Positions 44,447 through 56,301 of a DNA stretch of 64,000 nt are shown here, one piece after another. How positions within the stretch are numbered: the first letter of the stretch is position 1; every line of letters starts with the position of its first letter. The notes under the pieces are model-generated. The model did no database searches. It saw only the letters and a program-made list of their open reading frames with translations, and was not told the origin of the DNA. The position numbers were made by a program, and so were the translations under genes. The stretch lies in contig JAMDHS010000054.1 of the NCBI GenBank assembly GCA_029717555.1, forward strand, positions 1 through 64,000, in the 5' to 3' direction. Origin of the DNA: Peribolospora baueri (lineage: Eukaryota > Basidiomycota > Peribolosporomycetes > Peribolosporales > Peribolosporaceae).

Positions 44447-45019
44447 GACAAGGATGTGTCGCCAGTCAGGTGCCGCCCAGACGGAAGAGAGGCAGAGGGA
44501 ACAGGCAAGGCGTGGTTTTGTTTGTTGGACGATCTGGACGTCGTCCGGCAGAGAGGGTCGGGCGAGACTTGGTGGAAGAAGGGTGCTGCGGTACCGTGTC
44601 GGGTTGAGAGTTAATGCAGTATGGATAATCCATTTCAAATTTCAAATGCTCGACGTCGATGGACGACGTCAAGACGATGGATGGCGAAGATGCCGCGGTG
44701 TTGGTCATGAGCTGGGCACAATTGCGACTTTATGCAAAGGACCGGACACTGTCAGAGAGGTGGTCGCTCAGCCGGGGTGTGTTGCTGAGCCCAAAGGATT
44801 TGGGGCTTCTCATCTGAGCTGAACACATGCTGTGTGATTTACCGACCCCTTCACTACTCGCACGTTGCGCACTAACTGCTGGTAAACAGACAGAGGGCGT
44901 ATTTATATAGAGGGGGAAGGCGGCCATACGACAGACACCACTGCCGTCGCGTCCGCTCGCACACAGCCCATTCGCGCATCACAACCCTGCCATTGCCAAA
45001 CGTCTACCGTCGCCATGGT
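44447..45019. promoter_or_regulatory. Divergent promoter region mS23 / macrodomain gene
   Basis: About 570 bp between divergent start codons. A TATA-like TATTTATATAG lies at 44900-44910, about 110 bp upstream of the macrodomain ATG and in the right orientation for it. An out-of-frame ATG at 45015 overlaps that start. Confidence 0.45.
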
Positions 45020-45914
45020 ATGCCCAATGAGTCCCTAGCCAAGGCGACCTTGCAAGCACTGGACAAGCACCTCGACGCGTCGGACCGAGAGCGGTTCACA
45101 ATCATCGAGGAGACGCTGAACAGGCTCCCTGAAGACACCAGGTTCGACTGCATCGTCAGCCCCGCCAACTCGTACGCCCTGCTGGACGGCGGCTTCGACC
45201 ATGCTATCTCTATGCAGTTTGCACCCAGGGTGAGCGAGCGAGCGGCTGAGCGTGCCTTTGATCTTGCAGAAGCGACTTAAGGGACAAGAGAAAGAGAAGA
45301 CGGATGGACTACTGACCCCGAGGGGTCTTCTCGCCGCCCTCTCGTCCCGACAGGACGACTATCATGCGCTCACGCGAGCCTCTCAAAAAGCCTTCTATGA
45401 GCGCTGGAAAGGCTACGCCCCGCCGGGAACCTGCACGTCGTCTCTATTCCCCCACCGCTCCGACCCGTGAACCGGTTGGGGTGCGGGTGGGTCGCCTTCT
45501 GCCCGACAATGAGAACGCCGAAAGACACGCGGTGGAACAGGAGATCGTTTATGACTGTGTCTGGTCTCTGTTGGACGAGCTGTGGGTTCGTAATCAAGAG
45601 ACGAAGGGAGAGGAGAGGATCGGCAAGGTGCTGATGCCCGGATTGGGCACGGGCGCCGGGAAGAGTGAGTACCGCGCGCGCTCCGACATTATCACCCCTC
45701 CCGTCCTCGGCCCGTTTGACCCAGAGGCCAGCGCGGGCGACCCTCGTCCTTTTCCTTGTCCTGTCCAGTCTCGCCACTCTGCTTCGCCCACCAGTTCGCC
45801 CTGGCAGTGAAGCACTTTTCCGCGTCGCTCGCCAATCCGGAGCGGTGGAGCGCGCTGGGGTGGGCGGACGTGATGGGGGAAACGGATGCGGTGGAGGAGA
45901 CGCACACTGTTTGA
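45020..45914 (+). pseudogene. Macrodomain protein (YMR087W-like), two frame breaks in exon 2
   Basis: Related to the yeast YMR087W group, putative ADP-ribose-1''-phosphate phosphatases with a macro domain. Exon 1 (45020-45229) reads MPNESLAKATLQ... FDCIVSPANSYALLDGGFDH, the macro signature. Exon 2 (45354-45664) begins DDYHALTRASQKAFYERWKG and YAPPGTC. The family continuation VVSIPPPLRPVNRLGCGWVA... PTMRTPKDTRWN then lies in a second frame, and IVYDCVWSLLDELW... VLMPGLGTGAGK in a third. Exon 3 (45769-45914) returns ISPLCFAHQFALAVKHFSAS to the stop. One missing base near 45437 and one near 45540 would explain both shifts, and exon phases agree with that. Recent decay or assembly error are both possible. 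Confidence 0.7.
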
Positions 45915-46084
45915 TGGCAGACACGACCGCTCGCGGACAGATGAACAGGGAAGTCGTTGTGTGTGTGGTATGGGCTTGGCTCGCATGCCGGGCCATCATC
46001 GATTGCTGCCGTGGGCGTGCCAAGGTCGTCCGTCCAGGTCAGCGCTGCTATAATTTTGCTTAGCCACAAGCAGAGTCCGTAATA

Positions 46085-46939
46085 CAGTCAAACTAGTCTG
46101 TTAGCATACGGGTCCCTAGGTATGCCTTCGCATAGTGCATAGCGATCTCCCTTTCCCGCTTGTCCCCAGCCAAAAATTGACTAATCCCAGCCAAAACACT
46201 GGTCTATATGCATAACAAACATACCCGCATATTGCAAGACACCGGTGCCGTCCTTACCAGGTATGCACCCTCGGCATGCATAGTTAGGGTTGAGGGTCAC
46301 GTGCATCCTCGTGCTGTTGGAGATTGGCGGCGACGAGCACCGTGGTTACGCGGCTGAAAGCGGACATGACTGTGTAGGCAAAGGTGTTACTGCGGTTTTC
46401 CTCTTTGTATGCTCTCTTAACAATAACGAACAAGTAACATACACTTTCGTCCATCCACCGCCAGTTCTAACATTACTACACGTGAGTGCTTGTCCGCGTT
46501 TCACCATCTCTTTCAAAGAACATGTCAACGAGCAGCGTAAACAAACCGATCTTCGACAGTTCTTTTCTGCACACCGCTTCTTCTTGAACATGGTTGTGTT
46601 ATGACGTGTACATACTCTATAGTAAAGCTTGGAATTCATGTCTTGATGGACGCTATCGACTGTGGCAACGACTGCGGCAACTTTGCATAGACCCCGCCCT
46701 GTACAAGTCAGGTTTTGCTGATGCTGATGCTAGTTTTCAAATTAAGATTTTAGATAGAAAACGAACTAATGGTAATAAAAGGCTAATATATTATTATTAG
46801 ATATTTATTAAAAGACATACTATGTAGTAAATAAAGAAGGAATTAACACATTTTAGTTTATTCCTTTTTTACAAACCCTCCACCATACTGCATAGCCCTC
46901 GGGCTATACAACTTGTATGCCTATAGACAAGTTTGACTG
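46085..46939. mobile_element. Non-autonomous Tc1/mariner-type DNA transposon (855 bp)
   Basis: The ends are inverted repeats. Left CAGTCAAACTAGTCTG... and right (reverse complement) CAGTCAAACTTGTCTA... match over about 25 bases with four mismatches, and both are flanked by TA (46083-46084 and 46940-46941). TA duplication plus CAGT ends are the hallmarks of the Tc1/mariner/pogo group. The interior is markedly AT-rich compared with the rest of the window, with a run near 46780-46860, and contains GGGCTAT/ATAGCCC palindromes near the right end. No transposase motif is seen; the open frame at 46290-46604 matches nothing I know. It lies 170 bp downstream of the broken macrodomain gene. Confidence 0.85.
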
Positions 46940-46941
46940 TA

Positions 46942-47324
46942 AGTAGTTCGGTACTAAAAGCGGCGTGGAACTTCCCACATAGCTGTGTAGTTACACCCGG
47001 TCCATCGGCGCCGCCCGCCGATGTTGGCTGGTCCGTCGGCGCTCGGAGCCAAGCCCAGGACGGTCGTCAGAGTGCGGCTGCAAGTGGACTGACTGCAAGC
47101 CAACCGGAGTGCTGTGTATATTCGCCGCCTCGACCTCTTCTTCCTCCCCTCTGTCTCACCCATCCAACTTACATACCTTACATACCTTCTCAAAGCTCGT
47201 CCTGGTGGCGTGGCAATGTGACTCGCTGGTCGAAGTTGCATACACCTCTAATACCCCCCCTTGCACAACCTCTCGCACCCTTCTCCTCACCCGTTCGCCC
47301 TCGATTACTCACCCTGACGCCCCC
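46942..47324. promoter_or_regulatory. PNS1 upstream region
   Basis: About 380 bp between the transposon and the PNS1 start, turning pyrimidine-rich from about 47120, which fits a fungal transcription start region. The PNS1 frame stays open upstream of the chosen ATG without another good start. Confidence 0.5.
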
Positions 47325-49593
47325 ATGGCTCAAGCGGGCGACTGTCACATGCCGCCACCAGGGCCTCGTCAGAACGACGATCCATTCCAAGATCCTCAGC
47401 ACCCCGGAGCACCTACTGGATACGGCATGCAACCACCGCCCCAACAGAGCTCCTATCTAAACCAACTCCCCGGTCCCCAGCCGCACTACGGCGATCCGTC
47501 TCAAGGCCCCAAAGGAGATGGAAGCGGCGGAGAATCGTATGGCTACAGTATGCAACCGCCGCCACAGTACGCTGTGCCCTACCAGCAGAATAGCTATGGC
47601 GGCGGCGGCGGCAGTGGCGGCATGGTGATGATGGCCGGGCCTGGGTACGAAGGCAAGCGCTTCCAGCCTGAGAAGCCCAAGTGGAACGACGTTTGGGCGG
47701 CGATCCTCTTCGCCGCCCAACTCGCCGGCTTCATCGTCCTCACTATCATCACCCTGCGCGCCTGGAACGTGTCCGGGACGCTCGACCCGGATGGCAACAC
47801 ACTCAATTACCGCACCGGCATCTTGCTCCTCGTCGTTTGCGGCGCCGCCCTCGTGCTGAGCCTGCTCTACCTCGTCGTCGTACGCTTCTTCACCACCTTC
47901 GTGCTCGAGCTCACCCTTGCGCTATCGGTGCTCTTCAACATCGCCGTCGCCGTCTTCTACTGGGTCGAGCACAGGACCTACTTCGCTGTCATCTTCACCA
48001 TATTCGCCGTCTTCTCCGTCCTCGCCTACTTCTTCATGCGCAAGCGCATTCCGCTCTCCAAGCTCCTCCTCATCACCGTCATCGGCGCGGCCAACGATTA
48101 CAAGTCGAGCTATCTCGTTTCCATCGTCGGCCTCATCGTAGCGACCGCCTTCTCTGTCCTCTTCTCCTTCACCCTCGTGGCCATCTTTCAGTCGTACTCC
48201 CCCACCGGCTCGGTGTGTAAGAATCACCACGAGAGCGGGTGCTCGACGGGCAAAGTGGCTGGTCTCGTCGTCTATGCCTTCTTCAGCTTCTACTGGACGT
48301 CTGAAGTCATCAGGAATATCACCTTCGCTACGACCGCTGGCATCTTCGGCACGTGGTATTACGCCGCCGCCGGCGCTCCGCTCCCTACCCACCCCGCTTG
48401 GGGAGCGTTCAAGCGCTCGATGACCTACTCTTTCGGCAGCATCTGCTTTGGCTCGCTCATCGTCGCCATCCTCGACTTGATCCGTGCCCTCCTCAGAGTG
48501 TTCCAGCAGCAGCAGACAAGCGACGGCGACATCGCCGGCGCCATCCTCGCCTGTGTCGCCGGCTGCTGCATTAGTTGCATTGACGGCCTCGTCGAGGTGG
48601 GTGGCGGGTTTAGCATGTGACGGGGTTTGGTTCTCTGTTTTCCATTCCTTCGTTTCCTCTGATTGCAAATCGAGTATCCCGTCTTCTTTCGACTACCCAG
48701 TACTTCAACCGGTACGCATACATCAACATCGCGCTGTATGGCAACAGTGCGTCGTCCGCCTTCTTTCATGAATCGGTGCGCGTGAAAAGAAAAGGCGGCT
48801 CTGACATATGATCCTCCCGCTCAGGCTACATCACTGCGGCCAAAGAGACGTGGCGTTTGCTCATGGACCGAGGGCTGACTGCCCTCATCAACGACAGTCT
48901 GGTCAACATCGTGAGTAGCCACACGTCATCCATTGCGCCATGTCGCATATATCACCCTTGAATCTAAAGGCTTGATTGCTTACACCTCGCGCGCAATAGG
49001 TATGGGTCATGGGTTCCTACCTGGTCGGTCTCATCTGCGCCGTTTTCTCGTACGTCTACCTAAAGAAGGTATGTATGCGGACCATTTCCCCCCATTCGCA
49101 AAGGTGCATTCGGTCGATTTTGCGCTCATTGCTGAATGGAAATCTTTCCGGGCTTTTCGATGCAGACCTGGCCACAAGATACCGCAGAGCCGGCCGCCCA
49201 CTATTTCGCGCCAGCGATGATCTTCGCGTAAGTGCCTCGACCAGTCCATTTTTTTTCTGACGTTGTGTTCATACCTTGGGGCCCTTCGCTTTTTTTTGTC
49301 CGACAGCTTCGCGATCGGCATGAACATCTGTCTCTCCCTCGGCTCGGGCACCATTGGCGGAGGCGTGTCGACACTCTTCGTAGCGCTCGCAGAAGACCCG
49401 CACGTGCTCGCTCAGAAGAATCCTCCGCTGTTCGACATGATCCAGTCCAAATACCCTCAAGTATTGCAGCGTGAGTTTTCTCTTTCTCTTGACTTATCAT
49501 CGTCCTTCCCCTCTTTCGGCACGCTTCTGGGACGGTGGCTGATTGGCGGTCTCGATGTTCCCCCCACCCCCACATCTCTTAGCTGTCGCTTGA
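47325..49593 (+). CDS. PNS1: PNS1, choline-transporter-like (CTL/SLC44) membrane protein
   Basis: Plasma-membrane protein of the CTL family; family members move choline or related compounds, while the role of yeast Pns1 is unsettled. Exons 47325-48596, 48701-48746, 48825-48910, 49000-49068, 49166-49227, 49307-49470 and 49583-49593 total 1710 nt (569 aa). A disordered Pro/Gln/Gly-rich N-terminus precedes about ten membrane helices beginning WAAILFAAQLAGFIVLTII. Conserved pieces are FFSFYWTSEVIRNITFATTA, YFNRYAYINIALYGNSYI and DSLVNIVWVMGSY. The tail is PPLFDMIQSKYPQVLQPVA; the last exon has only 11 nt (two split or whole codons plus TGA). Confidence 0.9.
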
Positions 49594-50022
49594 GCGGGAG
49601 TGCCAGAGCCGGTCGTCTAGTATCTCTGTTTCCTCCCCGGTCCTCGACTTGTCCAACTGCCGTCCATGGTATTGGTCCTCGTGTTTATGCGACATTGATT
49701 GGGCCAACCCGAGAATCGAACCGATGACAGCCCCTGACACAGGCCTCTCTGTCAACGAAAAAGGATTGCCAAAGCCATCAGAACAGGGAGGGCCCTTTTA
49801 AAATGACGGCTTCGAAGAGGACCAAGCGTTCTATTTATTAATTACCAAATTGATGGGTTGATGTTTATGACAGACACCGTATTATTATGAGAGCGTCCTT
49901 CCTCCCCTTCCATCCAAAGGCATCTCCCTTGCGTCCATTCTACGCCCCGCTTTGGAACGGCCTCGACAGCCGGAGGGTCTGCCGAGCGGGATCACAACGC
50001 CCGCCAGGTTGGACGGAGGACT
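49594..50022. other. Convergent intergenic region PNS1 / UMP-CMP kinase
   Basis: About 430 bp holding two 3' UTRs. A B-box-like sequence occurs on the minus strand at 49712-49722 but does not fold into a tRNA. Nothing else seen. Confidence 0.55.
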
Positions 50023-51282
<1,260 letters not shown>

Positions 51283-51364
51283 GTCTCTTCGCTGTGTGGT
51301 ATATGGTACGTGTACGTATGCGGTTGTGTCACGCGGAGCTGCCGCTGTCAGGGGCCTTCTTTAT

Positions 51365-51652
51365 CTACACTTGTTTCCTAGGCGGGTTGAGCGGGTTGGG
51401 ATGGGGTATGGCTTCTTGCAACTTCTGCTTTTGCTTGGGGTCAGCAGCCTGTTTCTGGACGACGTAGGCGAAGGCGCCGAAGCTTGCGATGGCAATGAGG
51501 GCGAAGAAGATGGGGTTTGGCGCCGACGAGCGCTTCTTCCTCGGAGCACCGGCAGACGTGGCAGCGGTGGAGAGAGGGCGGTGCGTGAAGAAGGGAGACG
51601 GCGAGAGAGGGGCGAAGGTGCGAGCGACGAGCGGGTAAGGGCTTCGAAGCAT
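51365..51652 (-). CDS. Small single-pass, probably mitochondrial protein (95 aa)
   Basis: Unspliced frame starting MLRSPYPLVARTFAPLSPSP at 51652. The Arg-, Ser- and Ala-rich N-terminus resembles a mitochondrial presequence. One hydrophobic helix (NPIFFALIAIASFGAFAYVV) follows a basic patch (RKKRSS), then a short Lys/Gln/Pro-rich tail ends at 51365. It lies just 82 bp downstream of the UMP-CMP kinase start, on the same strand. The layout suits an inner-membrane small subunit or assembly factor, but I do not recognise the family. Confidence 0.6.
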   Translation of the reverse strand: MLRSPYPLVARTFAPLSPSPFFTHRPLSTAATSAGAPRKKRSSAPNPIFFALIAIASFGAFAYVVQKQAADPKQKQKLQEAIPHPNPLNPPRKQV

Positions 51653-52175
51653 GAAGGAAGACGAGGAGGAGAGAGACGAAAGACGATGTCGCTTCTTCCA
51701 GGCTGAGAAAGGTCGGACAGCGGCGACGGCGATTCTGGCTTGGCCGAGGAATAATAATTACCACGTCTGTAATGCAAGTTGTAAATGCAAGCAACTTGTA
51801 AAAGCGAGGGAAATCAACAAGCCTCGCCGTGCCGCAGCTCCCTCGCACGTGGCGGCGCGACAGCACAGTTGTACTCCATTTTTGGCCTTCTCTTGTCTCC
51901 GCCGTCGCCTATGAAATGAAAACCTCTGATAGTTATGAAATGGGGACGATCGTTGTGGCCGGGGTCGACCGGACCGGCGTGAGCGACTGCGACCAGGATT
52001 AGGTTTGTGTTCCCCACGTCAGACAAACGACTTCACATGCGTGCGTCTCCAAGCGAACCGCGGTCGTCAACCCACGTCTCCCTCACCTCCGTTCCTCCAA
52101 CTCACAATCGTCTTCTTCTCTATCATAGCACAGGAACATCTTCCAATTGCACCGAGACGAAGCACTATCGCGTGC
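51653..52175. promoter_or_regulatory. Divergent promoter region, small mitochondrial protein / LaeA-like
   Basis: About 520 bp between divergent start codons. No specific motif defended; no further ORF with domain-like content. Confidence 0.45.
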
Positions 52176-53955
52176 ATGTCGCGTCAACGGCAGGACGAAG
52201 AGAGCGAGCAGTCCAGCGAGGCAATGTCCGGCGGTGAGACGCCCAAGTCGACTCTGACGGTCAGCAGCTCTGGCCTTGACGCCTTCTTTCGCGATGATGG
52301 TCAGTGCTTGGCGAACGCTGGCTCTTTCCGAGCTCGCGCCCTTCTAAACATGTTCCACACGATACCCCAGGGGAGCGCAGGTACCACGCTACCGAGAATC
52401 CGTACGCTTTGCCCAGCGACGAGCAAGAAGTGTCTCGCTTGGACCTGCAACACATGGTCCGCATCTTACTCGCACCAGTTTCTACCGAGATCGATGCAGG
52501 GCGACAGCGGTTCACCACGCGTTGCCTTTGTCGTTCGTCGTCCTCTCCTCTTTTCCGAGCACAGGTCCATCAAACGGTCCTCGGAAATAGCAACTACCAT
52601 CGCCGTGCGCCTGTGCGCCAAGTTCTTCTGGATACGTCGACGCCGCGTCGGAAGCGAATTGGGTCTTCCTGGCCCAAACGCTCATATGACACCATCTTCG
52701 CCGCTATAATATAAATTGAACATCGCCACTGATGCTTGTTGGACCTTCGCTTGGCCGTCTCCGTTGCGGCAGTCCTTGATGTAGGGACGGGGTCGGGCAT
52801 TTGGGCTATCGAGATGGCGCTCGAGTTTCCTTTCGCTGAGGTCACAGGAATGGATGTGGTTCCAATTCAATCGCATGACGCGCCTCCCAACGTCACATTC
52901 GAGATCGACGACCTCAACAAGCCTTGGATGGTGAGCGCGCGTTAGCGTGACGATCAGACCCTCAGTCGCTCGTTGCGCTTTCCTCCGCCGGTGATGATGT
53001 CTCTCGTCCCTCTCACTCTGGGAAAATAAACATTCTTCCCCACTTCGCTCCTCCCACTCTCAGGACAGGGAGTCCGAGAGGTACGATCTCGTCCATTCTC
53101 GCCTCGTGGGGTGAGTTGCACCCCACCTTCAACCGACCTGGCTATCTTTGCCTCCTATTTGAGCGAGCTGAAGGTGCACTTTCGTTGTGCGGAAGGTGGG
53201 GTGTGAAGGACTGATCGCAATACCCACCGGCAGTCGTCTCCTCCGTAGTACCCGGCGGGATCGTCATTTTCGTCGAGACATACACTTGGCCCGGTACCCC
53301 CAATGAAGACATGGCCCCGGTCGCGTTGGTGGCATCTCTTTCGTCGAGTGGTGGAGGGAAGGGACGCTTTAGCAGCTAGGGTAAGCGGTGATGGTATTTC
53401 CACATTCCTTGAGAGTCACACCTTACCTCTCGTGACGACGCCTGGCAGGGCCCGGAACTCGTGCGGCTCCTGGAAGCACATCCGGACTTGTGCGACCATG
53501 GTAGCGAACTCTTTGAGTGGCCGGTAGGCCCACGCCTTGATGGTAAGCCACGCAAGGCGATGTGAGGTCCAAGCACCAGCTCATTCGTCAAAGACTGGAA
53601 CATCGTCCTAATAGACCCGCTCAAAAACCAAGCCGGGATGCTCATCGCAAGGGACATGGAGGCTTTTCTTGCCCTCATATACACTTTCTTTGTCAGACCT
53701 GTCCTCGCCGAAGACGGCTACGGCGATGCATAGTGCGTTTTCGCTCATCTCTCCATCTCGGAAGACTCGAGCAAGTCTCCGTCTCTTCATCTGGGTTGAT
53801 GTGTAAAAAGGTTTTGGCGCCGCCTCGACAGCATCGCCCATTTCCTCGGTCAAGTGCGTGCGGAACTTTGGGACGACCGCAAGGTTTTTTTTTCGAACGT
53901 CGTTTACGCTTGGGCACGGAAGAAGGCCACGTCGTCTACGATGTCCGAGCAGTGA
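52176..53955 (+). CDS. LaeA-like SAM-dependent methyltransferase (multi-exon)
   Basis: Class I methyltransferase of the fungal LaeA/TAM type; LaeA itself regulates secondary metabolism, but most paralogues have no known substrate. It starts MSRQRQDEESEQSSEAMSGG. Exon 2 gives RRYHATENPYALPSDEQE and LDLQHMVRILL. The SAM motif I is VLDVGTGSGIWAIEMALEFP, followed by VTGMDVVPIQ and ERYDLVHSRLVG. Later pieces are VPGGIVIFVETYTWPG, GPELVRLLEAHPDL, VKDWNIVLIDPLKNQAGMLI, FFVRPVLAEDGYGDA and the C-terminal VRAELWDDRKVFFSNVVYAW before a TGA at 53953-53955. The segment between VHSRLVG and VPGG is shorter than usual, so that exon is either missed or lost. Confidence 0.68.
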
Positions 53956-54370
53956 GTCGCTTTCCCGTCGTGTCAGTGCAGGTTGGATCTCTCTGGGGTG
54001 TGGAAACTCTATTGTCGGGCAGGTTCGAGGCTTGTGTGAGATCTTTCTAGGACGCACGTCGTCAGACACTCTACTCAAATGACCCCAATGAAGAATCAAA
54101 TGTCGCAAGATTACTTCTCAGGAACGCGTTGGTGGAGAGCGACTGAAGTAATGTCCGATTCATGACATAGAGATATCAAAGAGGATAGAGCATCTCTACA
54201 ATGCTAATGATCCCACGAGATGGTCGTAGGAACGAACATGATGGGGCTGATAGTCCCCTCGATCCTTCTATCCGATGCCCATCGTTCCACATCGCAAGAG
54301 CGCGTCGCTGTCAAACGTCCGAGGAACATGAGCGAGAAGACGTCCGACTAACGAGAAAAGGAAAACTCCG
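53956..54370. other. Convergent intergenic region LaeA-like / MBL-fold
   Basis: About 415 bp with no recognisable coding or RNA feature. Confidence 0.55.
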
Positions 54371-55774
54371 TTAAGCAGAGTCGCTCCCCACGTCGTCTCT
54401 CATCTTCTTCTCCTTCCATCCCTTCTCCATCCACTTCTCCCACCCGCCGAGACTCTTTCCAGGCTCGACATCCAGCTTCTCCGGCACCTCCTTCTCGTGA
54501 GCGAGAATGACCATTACGTTTTCCTCCATCTCCATCCTCCCCAATCTCGCCATCGTCTCGTACGCCAGGGTGACGTCCCTGTGCATGCTGCGCGAAGGTG
54601 GGGCCGCGGGATCGTCTCCTTCGGTGCGCCAAAATCCAATGGAAAGACGGTGATCGAGGGAAGAAGGAGAGGCGGGAGGCGGAGAGAAGAGGCGTTGGTC
54701 GTGCGCCGCGTCTCCGCAGAGAAAAAGGTACGACTCTGGGGATGCGGACACGCGCGCGAGGGCGCACATGTGCCCTTCGCAGTGCTGGTAAGCAGAGAGG
54801 AAGACCAAGGCGTAGGCTGGTCAGCACGGATAACAAGGCCGGAGGAGGTGGAGAGTCGACCAATGTACTCACGCCTGGCGCGTCGACGAGGAAGAGCGAA
54901 CCATCTCCGAACCTGTTCAGCGGCAAAGGGGCCGGTCAGTGCACAAGCGAGCGGACAAAGTGTGCTCGCACACCGCGAAAGAAAGAGCGAAACATGTCGC
55001 TCACCAATCCCAACCTCTCTCAAAAGCGCCCACCGCAACCCACTTCTTCCCTTCCTTTCCCTCCCCGACGCCCCTCCCCAACTCGCCTTCGCCGACCTCG
55101 AAAAGCTCCCTATGGCGCAAGTAAGCGCTGGAAAAAGAGAACAGCCCGTGGGGATTCTCGTCTCCGCCGTTCACGAACGCCTTTGATCCTGGACCTACAA
55201 AGACGGGAACGGAAGGAGGGAAGGCGGTCATATCTCCGTAATGATCGAAGTGGACGTGGCTGACGAAGATGCCTTTCAGGCCCTTTGGACCGATGGGTGG
55301 GTTGAGTGTCTGGAGCATGTAGGGCAGGGCGTGCAACTTGGGCACGACGGGCTTGAACATATTGCGAATCATTGGCTGCATGCCTTCGGGCAGCCTCTCT
55401 GAATCCTGGAGAGAGGAGCCGCACAACAGAGCCATGCGAAAAAAGAAGAGCGAAAGAGAGGGCGGAGTTAGCGAGCGACGCGGTCCTTCGAGCCGAGGTG
55501 AGAAGACGGACGGGTCGGACTCGGCTTACATGCCGCAACCCCAGATCCCACAGCCACTTTTCGCCGTCCTTTTCAATGAGCCAGCCCAGTACGGGTAAGA
55601 GCATCTGCTCTTCCTCCCTGCCCGACCATGTAGAAAGTATTTGCGCTTGCTGTCGACGTAGCCAAGGTGGAGAAGCGCCGCTTTCACCGTCGCGGCCTGG
55701 GAAATGGGAGAGGGGATGCCGTAAAAACGAATCTCATACGGCGGTACGTGGTGGGGCTGCTGCTGAGAAGCCAT
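54371..55774 (-). CDS. Metallo-beta-lactamase-fold hydrolase
   Basis: Zinc hydrolase of the MBL superfamily, similar in layout to fungal lactonase-like proteins. It starts MASQQQPHHVPPYEIRFYG at 55774. Next come LPVLGWLIEKDGEKWLWDLG, then GIFVSHVHFDHYGDMTAFP with the HxHxDH zinc motif, GSLFLVDAPG, HCEGHMCALARVS, CGDAAHD (the bridging Asp) and MVILAHEKEV (the last His). At least five exons. The C-terminus is Lys/Glu-rich and ends at 54371. The substrate cannot be told. It lies tail to tail with the LaeA-like gene and head to head with the cullin gene. Confidence 0.8.
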
Positions 55775-56301
55775 AGCATTAGGATGTGCCTAGGGTGTGA
55801 TGGAGTTGGAGAGGCGATGGAACGAACCCTGTGCTGGTCATAAAAGCAAGAAGAGTACGTGAAGGGCGATGGCAAGGTCAGGATGGGATGGTATCGATAC
55901 GGCCGTAACGGTGAGGGCAACGCCGACGTGGTTGGTGGGCCCACGTGCGACGACATCGAAAGAGGTCAGCATTTGGTCACCACTATCCCGCCGTCTTCAC
56001 CTAGGAGCGTCAAGACCAGTCAAGATAACACCAATTTCACGCCGTCTGGATCGATGGCTGGGCGTTGGTTGCTCACAGCAACTCCTTCGCCAGCCGATTT
56101 GAACAGAGACGGTCCACTCACTCCACACTCCGTCGCCGTCGATCACTTGCACTCTTATCTCCGTCTGTCCCCGAAGCGGTCATATCACTACGACGGGTTG
56201 ACCTCGGCCAATTCCACGGGTGATGACGACCAAGTGCCGAGGAAGCCACACTCGTCCTTTTCTCTCGCTGCCCCCCGCCTGTTCCCCCTCTTCCTCCCGC
56301 C
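55775..56301. promoter_or_regulatory. Divergent promoter region MBL-fold / cullin-4
   Basis: About 530 bp between divergent start codons; no specific element defended. Confidence 0.45.

Noticed and set aside
46290-46604. 105-residue frame inside the inverted-repeat element
   Set aside because: No DDE residues or DNA-binding domain visible; treated as chance within a non-autonomous element.
49705-49800. B-box-like GGTTCGATTCT on the minus strand suggesting a tRNA
   Set aside because: T-stem has a mismatch and the acceptor strands pair over only five bases; no anticodon arm could be drawn.
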